The translations under genes and the position numbers were made by a program. A model generated the notes under the pieces. It was not told where the DNA came from and made no database searches. It saw only the letters and a program-made list of their open reading frames with translations. Below, piece by piece: positions 1-6,329 of a stretch of DNA of 9,144 bases. Source of the DNA: an uncultured Bacteroidales bacterium (lineage in GTDB: Bacteria > Bacteroidota > Bacteroidia > Bacteroidales > Paludibacteraceae); assembly GCA_946619625.1 (NCBI GenBank), contig CAMOMF010000073.1, forward strand, positions 1 through 9,144, in the 5' to 3' direction. Each line of letters starts with the position of its first letter. The stretch's first letter is position 1.

Positions 1-743
1 GCGCGTTCCTCGGGGTCGTTCTGTTCCCATTTCAGCAGCATCGCCTGCGCCTCTTTCATGAGTGGAGCCTCCTTCTTGGCGGTGTCCTCGTCCATGCCGC
101 CCGCCACCAGATCTGCCACCTGCTTGCGGTACTCCTTGTCAAAACGCACGTAGTAGTCGCCTATCAGGTGGTCACCTTTCTTGCCGGACGATTCGGGTGT
201 CTCGCCGTTGCCAAAACGCAGCCATGCCAGCATGGATTTGCAGATATGGATACCGCGGTCGTTGACGATATTGGTTTTCACCACTTTCCATCCGTTTGCC
301 TCTTGAATCTTGGCAATGGACCAACCCAACAGGTTATTGCGTACGTGCCCCAAGTGCAGGGGTTTGTTGGTGTTAGGCGAACTATACTCCACCATCATCA
401 ACTTGCTTTGGTCGGTGACGGGAGTGATACCAAACTGCTCGTTTTCTGCTATTTGTTGCAGGCAACGCACCCAGTAGTCTTCGGCAATCACCATATTGAG
501 GAACCCTTGCACCGCATTGAAGCGGGACACCAGTTCGCCTGTCAGGCGCTCGCCAATCTCCTGCGCCACTTGTGCAGGGGCTTTGCGCGCCGCTTTCACG
601 AAGGGGAAGACCACCAGCGTCAGATTGCCCTCAAACTCGGGTCGCGTCTTTTGCAGTTGTATTTGTTTGTCGTCCGCCTCCATCCCATACAGGTCTTTCA
701 CGATGGCGCGAACTTGCTCTGTCAGTTGTTGTTCGATTGACAT
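1..743 (-). CDS. argS: Arginyl-tRNA synthetase, N-terminal part (cut by window edge)
   Basis: This is a class I aminoacyl-tRNA synthetase that charges tRNA-Arg with arginine in the cytoplasm. The visible 247 residues start at the ATG at 741-743 and run off the left edge in frame. Residues 1 to about 85 form the ArgS-specific N-terminal domain that contacts the tRNA, with the typical KTRPEFEGNLTL stretch at 32-43. The catalytic core starts with SSPNTNKPLHLGHVRN at 121-136; HLGH at 130-133 is the ATP-binding HIGH signature in the form usual for ArgS. KTNIVNDRGIHICKS at 156-170 is another ArgS hallmark. The KMSKS loop and anticodon-binding domain lie outside the window; family members are about 550-600 aa, so less than half is present. 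The gene begins 3 bp after the stop of the aminopeptidase gene, which implies cotranscription and probably translational coupling. No internal stop or frameshift is visible. Confidence 0.96.
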   Translation of the reverse strand, partial: MSIEQQLTEQVRAIVKDLYGMEADDKQIQLQKTRPEFEGNLTLVVFPFVKAARKAPAQVAQEIGERLTGELVSRFNAVQGFLNMVIAEDYWVRCLQQIAENEQFGITPVTDQSKLMMVEYSSPNTNKPLHLGHVRNNLLGWSIAKIQEANGWKVVKTNIVNDRGIHICKSMLAWLRFGNGETPESSGKKGDHLIGDYYVRFDKEYRKQVADLVAGGMDEDTAKKEAPLMKEAQAMLLKWEQNDPEER

Positions 744-746
744 CTC

Positions 747-2540
747 TTATAGATGGATTGGTTTACATTTATTTTTCAGCCATGCTTGCTCTTCGGCAGT
801 GAGCAGCGGCGCAGTGAGACGATATACGCGCTCGTGGTACGCATTGATTTGCTCAACCTCCTGTTGCGACATCAGGCTCATATCTATCAGCGCAGTGTCG
901 TAGTAGCACAAGGTGAGCGTCTCCCACGTAAGGAAACGGTCGTCTGTGGTGCATGCCTCGGTGCGTTCTGCCGGCACTACCACGACGAGGTTCTCAATGC
1001 GAATGCCCCATTTGCCGGTGCGGTAAATACCCGGCTCGTCCGAACATATCTGTCCCTCTTCCAAGACGGTGGGGTTCATGTCGGTACGCACATTCTGCGG
1101 TCCTTCATGACAGCCAAGGAAGTGCCCCACTCCATGTCCCGTGCCGTGTCCGAAGGTAATTCCCTCCTGCCACATGAACTGCTTGGCGAGGGCATCCAAC
1201 TGGTTACCGCGCGTTCCTCGGGGCCAGCGGGCGTGCCCCAATGCCAAGTGCCCTTTCAGCACCAGCGTATAATCGCGTTTCGCCTGTGCGGGGATGTCTC
1301 CACCCAACCACACGGTACGCGTGATGTCGGTTGTACCGTCCAAGTACTGACCGCCCGAGTCAAGCAGCAGCATTCCTTCGGGACGAACCGTGGCGCAACT
1401 GTTTTCTGTAGCGGCATAGTGCACGATAGCGCCATTGCCGTTGTAGCCTGCAATCGTTCCGAAACTTTCCTCCACGAAGTGCTCGCCTTGCATGCGATAA
1501 TCGTGCAGTTTCTCCATCAGACTCCATTCGGTCTGCGTCTGCCCGCCACGGAACGCCTCTTCCTCCAGCCACTTGAAGAAACGGGTCAGTGCCACGCTGT
1601 CTTGCAACATCGCTTTGCGCTCGCCGGCAATCTCCACGGCGTTCTTGTGACTCTTGTCTATCAGGATGGGCGACTTGGCGTTCACCGCCTTGCAGCGGAT
1701 ATGTTCGAATAGCGCTTCGTTCACCTTGGCGCCATCGTAAAGGACTGTTCCTGTAAGACTCTCGATGTAGGTGAACACGTCCTCGTAGCCCTTTACCTGA
1801 ATATGCTGCGCTCGCAGATATTCCGCTGCAGCATCGTCCACTTTCTCCGACAGTACGAACAGCGTACACCGGTCTTGTTCAAGCACTACATAACTGATAA
1901 CAAGCGGATTGTACTCTATATCGCAACCACGTATGTTCAACAGCCAGGCAATCTCGTCCAGAGCGGAGACAATCATCGCATCGGCCTTTTTCTTTTTCAG
2001 TTGCTCACGCATGCGATGCAGTTTGGATTCCACACTCTCGCCCGCAAACTCTTCCCCATACGCGTAGAGGGGGTGTTGCGGGATGGCGGGACGACCTTCG
2101 GTCCACAGCGGACGTATCAGGTCCATACTATCCAACGCGAGTCCGTCAGCAGCCAGCTCGTCTTGCATGTTCTTGTACTCGTCCACGGAGAACATCTCAG
2201 GATTGACGCCCACATGCTCCCCCTCGGCAAGCACCGATTTCAGCCAGTCGTTGATAGAGGGGCAGTCGATATCCGAAGCACGCATGAGGTCGATTCCTGA
2301 ACCTTGCAACTCTATTCCCGCCTGCAGGTAATAACGGCTGTCAGTGAACAGTTTCGCCTCGCTCAGCGTCACCACCACAGTACCTGCTTCACCCTTAAAG
2401 CCTGACAGCCACGTCGTTTCCATCCAGTGTGCAGCCATGTATTCCGAGGCGTGCGGATCCGTCCCGGGCACTACGTATGCAGACAGCCCATGCTCACGCA
2501 TCAGGCTACGCAACGCTGCTATTTTTTCTTTTACTGTCAT
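747..2540 (-). CDS. pepP: M24B family Xaa-Pro aminopeptidase (aminopeptidase P)
   Basis: This is a cytoplasmic dinuclear metallopeptidase expected to remove an N-terminal residue preceding proline. Its 597 aa match the long three-domain form (as in eukaryotic XPNPEP1 and many Bacteroidetes proteins), not the roughly 440-aa E. coli form. Residues 1 to about 160 and about 165-310 are the two creatinase-like N-terminal domains; about 311-545 is the pita-bread catalytic domain, followed by a C-terminal extension. By alignment from memory, the metal ligands are D394 (LLLDSGGQY), D405 (DGTTDITR), H469 (GHGTGHGVGHFLG), E502 (SDEPGIY) and E516 (GIRIENL). The spacing between them matches the human enzyme closely, so it should be active. 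The start at 2540 gives the full first domain. It lies 42 bp after the acyl-CoA ligase gene, with no clear terminator or TAnnTTTG box between, and 3 bp before argS. The function is secure from the motifs; the symbol pepP is used loosely. Confidence 0.94.
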   Translation of the reverse strand: MTVKEKIAALRSLMREHGLSAYVVPGTDPHASEYMAAHWMETTWLSGFKGEAGTVVVTLSEAKLFTDSRYYLQAGIELQGSGIDLMRASDIDCPSINDWLKSVLAEGEHVGVNPEMFSVDEYKNMQDELAADGLALDSMDLIRPLWTEGRPAIPQHPLYAYGEEFAGESVESKLHRMREQLKKKKADAMIVSALDEIAWLLNIRGCDIEYNPLVISYVVLEQDRCTLFVLSEKVDDAAAEYLRAQHIQVKGYEDVFTYIESLTGTVLYDGAKVNEALFEHIRCKAVNAKSPILIDKSHKNAVEIAGERKAMLQDSVALTRFFKWLEEEAFRGGQTQTEWSLMEKLHDYRMQGEHFVEESFGTIAGYNGNGAIVHYAATENSCATVRPEGMLLLDSGGQYLDGTTDITRTVWLGGDIPAQAKRDYTLVLKGHLALGHARWPRGTRGNQLDALAKQFMWQEGITFGHGTGHGVGHFLGCHEGPQNVRTDMNPTVLEEGQICSDEPGIYRTGKWGIRIENLVVVVPAERTEACTTDDRFLTWETLTLCYYDTALIDMSLMSQQEVEQINAYHERVYRLTAPLLTAEEQAWLKNKCKPIHL

Positions 2541-2582
2541 AATTATTATTTAACATCGCGTTAATATCGCGCCGCGACCATC

Positions 2583-4490
2583 TCAATCCAGTGCCTTAAT
2601 ATTCTTTTCGTTGAAGAGGTTCTTACCCTCCTCGGTGTAGGCATAATTGATTCGGTCTTCAAAGTATTTCTCCACCTTACCACGAACCACTTTCATGGTA
2701 CTGTTAACCAATCGGTTCTGCTCGGTCCACGGTTCATCACAGATAACTAATGCCGCGGGCAGCCAACGCTCGGGGAACAGACCATAATGGATGCCACCTT
2801 TCTTGTAGGTATTCACCTCATCCTGAATCTTTTGCAGCATGGCTTGCTTGCCCTCTTTGGTGGCAGGGTCCATTCCTTTGGCACGGACGAACTCCTTCAG
2901 GTTGTCTTTGTTCGGCACAATCAGTGCGATGGTGTACGGCGATTGGCTGTTATGCAGAATCGTGTTGTCCACATATTTGGAGTAGTCGGTCAATCCGTCC
3001 TCAAATCCTTCAGGACTGTATTTCTCGCCGTCGGCACTGATAAGCAGTGACTTGAATCGTCCTACCACCCACAGATATCCCGGGTGACGGTCGTCCACAT
3101 AACCCATGTCGCCGGTGTGCAACCAACCATCCACGATGGTCTCTTCCGTGGCTTTGGGGTTCTTCCAATACCCTGCCATTACGTTCTCACCCTTGATAAC
3201 AATCTCTCCGCGGGTGCGTGTCGGCACTTCCTTGCCATCTGCATCGCAAATCTTGCACTCCATCGGACTGACAATCCGCCCGGACGAGCCGAAGATAGCA
3301 TGACCTGCCGAGTTGGCGCAAATGATTGGCGTCGCCTCGCTTAGGCCGTAACCCTGGAATACGGGGATACCGATGGCGTTGTAGTAGCGCTGCAACTCTA
3401 TATCAAGCAGGGCACCGCCACCTACGAAGAACATCATACGTCCACCCAAACCTTGACGTACAGCTTTGAATATCAGTTTGTCGAACAATGCCATCAGCGG
3501 GCGTTTCCATAGTTGCGAGATACCGCCTTGGTTCCAGTACTCTTTGTAGTAACCGATGTTCAGGTTCAGGGCATAGTTGTACAGCGCCTCTACTTTTGCG
3601 CCTTTCTTCTTGATACCAGCCTCGATGTTCTTCTTGAAGTTACGCGAGAGAGCAGGAACCGAGAGCATTACGTGAGGCTTGGTCTCTTGAATAGCCATGG
3701 GGATATTGCGGAGCGATGCCAGCGCAGTCTTTCCCACCGGTACCGTGGCGATACTGCCACCGGCAGACATCATAAAGTAGAACCCCGCCACGTGCGCAAA
3801 GCAGTGATCCATAGGCAGAATAATCAACATCACGCTGTCTTCCGGCACACCAATCACACTATGCGCTTGCTCCACATTGGCAGTGTAGTTGCGGTGCGTC
3901 AGCAGGATACCTTTCGGGTCTGCTGTCGTACCGGACGTGTAAGATATGTTCGCATAGTCATCCGGTCCTATGGATTGATAACGTGCCACAAAATCCGCCT
4001 CGTGCTCAGACAGGAACTTGTCGCCCATTGCCTCTATCTCGCCAATGAACATCTCACCGTCTTGCAGTTCAACGTTTTTGTCAAACACAATCACTTTCTC
4101 CACCAACGGGCAGTCGGCAATTATTTCGCGAATCTTTGCCAATTGGTTCTCGCTGACCATCACATATCTGGCATCGGAGTGCTGGATACGGAACTTCAGG
4201 TCAATGGGCTCCAATTTCTGCGACAATGGCACATTCACGCCTCCGGCATACAGGATGCCCAGTTCGCCAAACACCCACATATTACGTGCCTCGGACAGTA
4301 GCGCAACGCGCTCGCCTTTCTTCAGTCCCAATTCCATCAACCCCGCACCTATACGGTACGCTTCGTGACGTGTCTGCTCGAAACTGGTTTCTACCCAAGT
4401 GTTCCCTACCTTCTCGCGCAAGTAGGTCTTTGGGGCGTACTTGTGCGTGTAGTTCTCTACAAAATCAATTATTGTTATTCTTTTCGTCAT
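2583..4490 (-). CDS. Long-chain fatty acid-CoA ligase (AMP-forming)
   Basis: This is an ANL-superfamily enzyme that activates a fatty acid with ATP to an acyl-adenylate and then to acyl-CoA, probably for incorporation of exogenous or recycled fatty acids into lipids. Of its 635 aa, the large N-terminal domain carries the P-loop YTSGTTADPKG at 184-194, the GYGLSEATP motif at 380-388 and LHTGD at 457-461. The hinge region contains VVGRFK at 475-480, where R478 is the expected conserved arginine. K600 in NSTMKVVRGK is the likely adenylation lysine of the small C-terminal domain. Overall it resembles the FAA1/FadD15-type group with the EKYSPEGFE segment (489-497), not acetyl-CoA synthetase. No signal peptide is visible, so cytoplasmic or peripheral membrane location is expected. 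It is the first gene after the promoter at 4556-4586 and probably heads an operon with the aminopeptidase and argS. Chain-length preference cannot be read from the sequence. Confidence 0.93.
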   Translation of the reverse strand: MTKRITIIDFVENYTHKYAPKTYLREKVGNTWVETSFEQTRHEAYRIGAGLMELGLKKGERVALLSEARNMWVFGELGILYAGGVNVPLSQKLEPIDLKFRIQHSDARYVMVSENQLAKIREIIADCPLVEKVIVFDKNVELQDGEMFIGEIEAMGDKFLSEHEADFVARYQSIGPDDYANISYTSGTTADPKGILLTHRNYTANVEQAHSVIGVPEDSVMLIILPMDHCFAHVAGFYFMMSAGGSIATVPVGKTALASLRNIPMAIQETKPHVMLSVPALSRNFKKNIEAGIKKKGAKVEALYNYALNLNIGYYKEYWNQGGISQLWKRPLMALFDKLIFKAVRQGLGGRMMFFVGGGALLDIELQRYYNAIGIPVFQGYGLSEATPIICANSAGHAIFGSSGRIVSPMECKICDADGKEVPTRTRGEIVIKGENVMAGYWKNPKATEETIVDGWLHTGDMGYVDDRHPGYLWVVGRFKSLLISADGEKYSPEGFEDGLTDYSKYVDNTILHNSQSPYTIALIVPNKDNLKEFVRAKGMDPATKEGKQAMLQKIQDEVNTYKKGGIHYGLFPERWLPAALVICDEPWTEQNRLVNSTMKVVRGKVEKYFEDRINYAYTEEGKNLFNEKNIKALD

Positions 4491-4524
4491 ATTTTTATAT
4501 GTTTAGTTCGAATACCTTAAAACC

Positions 4525-4543
4525 TGCACGCATACGCGCACAC
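4525..4543. other. Alternating purine-pyrimidine tract in the ligase leader
   Basis: Nineteen consecutive bases alternate strictly between pyrimidine and purine (core GCACGCATACGCGCACAC). They lie in the predicted untranslated leader of the acyl-CoA ligase operon, between the predicted transcription start near 4549 and the start codon at 4490. Such tracts can adopt Z-DNA under negative supercoiling. The pattern is seen directly; any function is speculative. Confidence 0.4.
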
Positions 4544-4555
4544 CGATTGTGACTG

Positions 4556-4586
4556 CAAAGGTACGAAAAAGATTTGACATGACAAA
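4556..4586 (-). promoter_or_regulatory. Bacteroidetes-type promoter of the acyl-CoA ligase-pepP-argS operon
   Basis: Read on the minus strand, TTTG (4586-4583) is followed after 19 bp by TACCTTTG (4563-4556). This fits the Bacteroidetes -33/-7 consensus TTTG-N19/20-TAnnTTTG used by the primary sigma factor. Transcription should start near 4549, leaving a leader of about 60 nt before the ATG at 4490. No other good match is seen between here and argS, so it probably serves all three genes. Confidence 0.8.
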
Positions 4587-4608
4587 ATAGAAGTTGTTAA
4601 AAAATGTG

Positions 4609-4665
4609 TTTTGAGGGTGTTTTTTGGTATTTTTTAGGATGTGAAATGTATTTTTTTGCGTTTTT
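4609..4665 (-). promoter_or_regulatory. Phased A-tracts upstream of the ligase promoter (possible curved DNA or UP-like region)
   Basis: Tracts of T on the plus strand (A on the coding strand) lie at 4609-4612, 4620-4625, 4630-4635, 4651-4657 and 4661-4665. Most centres are about 10-12 bp apart or twice that, close to the helical repeat, which predicts intrinsic bending. They begin about 25 bp upstream of the TTTG box. A role as an UP-like element is inference. Confidence 0.35.
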
Positions 4666-4681
4666 GCGTGATAATTGAGCA

Positions 4682-4718
4682 CAAAACAATGAAGGCATAG
4701 CATTAGTAAGCCATCATT
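4682..4718 (-). terminator. Probable rho-independent terminator of dtd
   Basis: On the minus strand, AATGA-T-GGC (4718-4710) pairs with GCC-T-TCATT (4696-4688) around a 13-nt loop, with one T-T mismatch in the stem. It is followed by GTTTTG (4687-4682). It begins 11 bp after the dtd stop codon. The stem is modest, so this is a reasonable but not strong call. Confidence 0.5.
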
Positions 4719-4729
4719 TCAGTTAAAAA

Positions 4730-5179
4730 TCACAATTCTGCGGAATCAAGGATTATGGTCACGGGGCCGTCGTTCAGGAAATCCACCTTCATATCTGCGC
4801 CGAAGCGACCTGTTTCGACGTGCAGACTATATTGCGTACGCAAAACCTGATTGAAATAGTCGTACAAGGGCTCAGCCACCTCGGGGCGGGCAGCACGAAT
4901 GAAACTGGGGCGATTGCCCTTCTTGCAGTCCGCATATAACGTGAACTGCGAGATGCTTAGGATGGCACCATCGACATCCTTGAGGCCAAGGTTCATTTTT
5001 CCCTCGGCATCTTCAAACACGCGCATTTGTGCCACTTTCTTCGCCAGCAAATCGGCTTCTGCCGTGGTATCACCATCGGTTATGCCCACAAGGAGCATGA
5101 AACCTTTGCCTATCCTGCCAACTACTTGTCCTTCGATTCGCACCTCTGCGCGACTACACCGTTGTACTATTATTCGCAT
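4730..5179 (-). CDS. dtd: D-aminoacyl-tRNA deacylase
   Basis: This is a cytoplasmic homodimeric proofreading enzyme that hydrolyses D-amino acids (for example D-Tyr) from tRNA, and in known homologues also glycine from tRNA-Ala. At 149 aa it has the normal family length. The two active-site signatures are present: SQFTLYAD at 77-84, whose T80 is the conserved threonine, and the cross-subunit Gly-cisPro motif in NDGPVTI at 136-142 (G138-P139). The N-terminus MRIIVQRCSRAEV is also typical, which fixes the start at 5179. A Bacteroidetes promoter lies just upstream (5224-5255), giving a leader of about 38 nt, and a probable terminator follows, so it looks monocistronic. It is separated from the downstream acyl-CoA ligase operon by 239 bp that carries that operon's own promoter. 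No abnormal feature is visible. Confidence 0.96.
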   Translation of the reverse strand: MRIIVQRCSRAEVRIEGQVVGRIGKGFMLLVGITDGDTTAEADLLAKKVAQMRVFEDAEGKMNLGLKDVDGAILSISQFTLYADCKKGNRPSFIRAARPEVAEPLYDYFNQVLRTQYSLHVETGRFGADMKVDFLNDGPVTIILDSAEL

Positions 5180-5223
5180 ATCTTGATTTGCAGCAAAACT
5201 GCTTTAACTTTCATTTCGCGGTG

Positions 5224-5255
5224 CAAAGGTACTGCTTTTTTTTGACAAATCCAAA
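5224..5255 (-). promoter_or_regulatory. Bacteroidetes-type promoter of dtd
   Basis: Read on the minus strand, TTTG (5255-5252) is followed after 20 bp by TACCTTTG (5231-5224), a good fit to the Bacteroidetes consensus. Transcription should start near 5217. The region 5223-5270 is identical at 40 of 48 positions to the promoter region of the orphan gene (6103-6150), including an 8-base T run and TTTTGG. Confidence 0.8.
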
Positions 5256-5374
5256 AATTTTGGCAAAAAAGTAAAGAAAAAAGTGGGATAACTTATGAAA
5301 AAAGAGGGGGCATTGTCAAAAATCGGGTAAGGTGTGATTGATAATCAATGGCTTAAGGGGACCAAAATGACAAT
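5256..5374. other. AT-rich gene-free stretch with a small palindrome
   Basis: There is no plausible coding sequence here. The part next to the dtd promoter is A-rich on the plus strand. A perfect 13-bp palindrome, ATTGATAATCAAT, lies at 5337-5349. It is more than 80 bp upstream of the dtd -33 box, so an operator role for dtd is unlikely. Nothing else is recognised. Confidence 0.4.
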
Positions 5375-5560
5375 CGTCCCAAGACCGTTCTTTCTTCGGC
5401 GGAATTTATTCTATGCTTTCGCTTAATCTGCTTCCGCAGCGCTCAAGCTCGAAGCCACAAGCCGAGTGGCTTCTTCACAAACGATCTGCTACGCTGTGCG
5501 AAGACCGTCCCAAGAGAGTAGCAAGACCGCTATGCTAAAAGTCGAAAGACCGCTGCGCTC
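5375..5560. repeat. Degenerate intergenic repeat region with AAGACCG motifs
   Basis: AAGACCG occurs four times (5381-5387, 5501-5507, 5523-5529, 5546-5552). The last two extend into the related pair AAGACCGCTATGCTAAAA and AAGACCGCTGCGCTCAAA. CGTCCCAAGA occurs twice (5375-5384 and 5506-5515). A hairpin lies between. The region is GC-richer than its AT-rich flanks and has no open reading frame with protein-like features. It lies between the stop of the orphan 134-aa gene and the dtd promoter. It looks like a decayed dispersed repeat of the kind found between Bacteroidales genes, but that identity rests on the visible internal repetition only; copies elsewhere in the genome cannot be seen from here. 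Confidence 0.5.
5451..5473. other. Perfect 8-bp hairpin inside the repeat region
   Basis: GAAGCCAC (5451-5458) and GTGGCTTC (5466-5473) are perfect inverted repeats around a 7-nt loop. Neither side is followed by a strong T run (the minus-strand exit reads GAGCTTGAGC), so it is not a classical terminator. It lies about 120 bp beyond the stop of the 134-aa gene and could stabilise that transcript's 3' end or be part of the repeat element. Confidence 0.5.
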
Positions 5561-5590
5561 AAAGATGAAAGCAGAGGGAGCCGATTAGGC

Positions 5591-5995
5591 TTAGTGTTGC
5601 GCGCTGAGTTGGCGGTAGATAACGCTGCGGACGAAAGCGTCAAAGCGGCGATAGATCTTGCGTGCTCCGCCTACGGGTTGTTCGGGCGTGTCGGCCGTAG
5701 CGTGAGTGAGCTGTTCGTTGAAACGCAGCTGCCATGCAGCCCTTTTGTCGGGGTCGGCGAGTTCCTGTTTAGCCTGTGCGCATATAGCACTCCAGAGCGA
5801 CTGGTGTGCTTTTTCGTTAGCTGTTTGCGGGTGTTTGTTGTAGTTGCGCTCTCTACGGGTGTATCGCTCCTGTGGGCCTTTACCAATCGGTTTTCCGTTT
5901 GCATCACGGAACGTCTTGACTCTACTGATTGAACCACCTTTTTCTACTGCTCCGTGAACTTCTTTCACGGTGCTTTCATTTACATCATGTGCCAT
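5591..5995 (-). CDS. Orphan hypothetical protein, 134 aa, highly charged
   Basis: I do not recognise a named family. The protein is basic and hydrophilic, with no signal peptide, membrane segment or cysteine cluster. The N-terminal part (about 1-50) contains SRVKTFRDANGKPIGKGP at 24-41 and is rich in glycine and charge. The middle (about 52-95) looks helical and includes KHPQTANEK and DPDKRAAWQLRF. The C-terminal part has RKIYRRFDAFVRSVIYRQL at 112-130, probably an amphipathic helix. The reading frame is supported by a matching promoter (6104-6135), base composition like the host genes and no competing frame with better properties. The start at 5995 follows AT-rich leader repeats. It stands alone: the accessory operon upstream ends in a terminator and dtd downstream has its own promoter. 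Binding to nucleic acid or another protein would fit the basic charge, but this is a guess. Confidence 0.75.
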   Translation of the reverse strand: MAHDVNESTVKEVHGAVEKGGSISRVKTFRDANGKPIGKGPQERYTRRERNYNKHPQTANEKAHQSLWSAICAQAKQELADPDKRAAWQLRFNEQLTHATADTPEQPVGGARKIYRRFDAFVRSVIYRQLSAQH

Positions 5996-6015
5996 AGTTG
6001 TATGCTTTATATCTT

Positions 6016-6081
6016 AATAATAACATAATAATATCCTAATAATAACATAATAATAACATAATAATATCATAATAATATCAT
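6016..6081 (-). repeat. Six 11-bp tandem repeats in the leader of the 134-aa gene
   Basis: Six consecutive 11-bp units fill 66 bp with no interruption: AATAATAACAT or AATAATATCAT on the plus strand, with one variant ending CCT. On the transcribed strand each unit reads ATGTTATTATT, ATGATATTATT or, once, AGGATATTATT, so five of the six contain an ATG. They lie between the predicted transcription start (about 6097) and the start codon at 5995. Most of these ATGs open short upstream frames that stop within the leader; the one nearest the gene runs 14 codons and ends in a TGA that overlaps the start of the real gene. Confidence 0.9.
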
Positions 6082-6103
6082 AATGCTATTTGCTACGAGC
6101 GAG

Positions 6104-6135
6104 CAAAGATACTACTTTTTTTTGACATATGCAAG
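6104..6135 (-). promoter_or_regulatory. Probable Bacteroidetes-type promoter of the 134-aa gene
   Basis: Read on the minus strand, CTTG (6135-6132, one mismatch to TTTG) is followed after 20 bp by TATCTTTG (6111-6104). Spacing and flanks match the dtd promoter almost base for base. The expected leader is about 100 nt and contains the 11-bp repeats. Confidence 0.65.
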
Positions 6136-6256
6136 CGTTTTGGTAAAAAAAATGTAAAAAAAAATACAACTACACTATCTTTTGACTACCCTTCCCATGT
6201 CGTTATGTCGATACGTCCCCATGTCGACAACAGTAGCATTGTACCAAACCACACAA
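6136..6256. other. Gene-free spacer with short ATGTCG repeats
   Basis: This joins the promoter of the 134-aa gene to the hairpins that end the accessory operon. ATGTCG occurs at 6197-6202, 6205-6210 and 6221-6226, in an 8-bp rhythm with a degenerate unit between (ATACGTCC), ending in GTCGAC. It lies about 60-95 bp upstream of the -33 box. No coding sequence is supported. Confidence 0.4.
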
Positions 6257-6288
6257 CAAGGGCTGCAATGGTAATGTTGCAGCCCTTG
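6257..6288. other. Strong 12-bp hairpin, possible second terminator
   Basis: CAAGGGCTGCAA (6257-6268) and TTGCAGCCCTTG (6277-6288) pair perfectly around an 8-nt loop. On the minus strand it is followed by TTGTGTGGTTTGG, which is only weakly T-rich. It lies about 40 bp beyond the first terminator of the accessory operon, so a backup terminator or transcript-end stabiliser is the simplest reading. Confidence 0.6.
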
Positions 6289-6329
6289 ATATTTGTACCT
6301 ACCTGTACTCTAGTGGAGGGTTTCGAAAA

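Noticed and set aside
168..740. Plus-strand open frame (190 aa) opposite argS
   Set aside because: argS on the minus strand carries HLGH and other family signatures throughout this stretch; no support exists for the antisense frame.
753..1712. Long plus-strand open frame (319 aa) opposite pepP
   Set aside because: It lies fully antisense to a gene with complete M24B motifs, and its protein has no recognisable motif; it is a shadow caused by the GC-richer codon use.
3513..4301. Plus-strand open frame (262 aa) opposite the acyl-CoA ligase
   Set aside because: It is antisense to a gene with all ANL motifs; the translated product is rich in His, Arg and Val as expected of a shadow frame.
5337..5349. 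Operator for dtd at the ATTGATAATCAAT palindrome
   Set aside because: It lies more than 80 bp upstream of the dtd -33 box and occurs once; a 13-bp A/T-rich palindrome can arise by chance.
5594..5932. Plus-strand open frame (112 aa) opposite the orphan gene
   Set aside because: Both strands are open here. The minus frame has a matching promoter and a charged, protein-like sequence; the plus frame lacks both and is rich in Cys, Val and Phe, as expected for a shadow.
6016..6081. CRISPR array
   Set aside because: The 11-bp units are directly adjacent without spacers and far shorter than CRISPR repeats.
5256..6256. Insertion sequence
   Set aside because: No transposase-like protein and no clear terminal inverted repeats with target duplications could be found; the repeats seen are short and internal.
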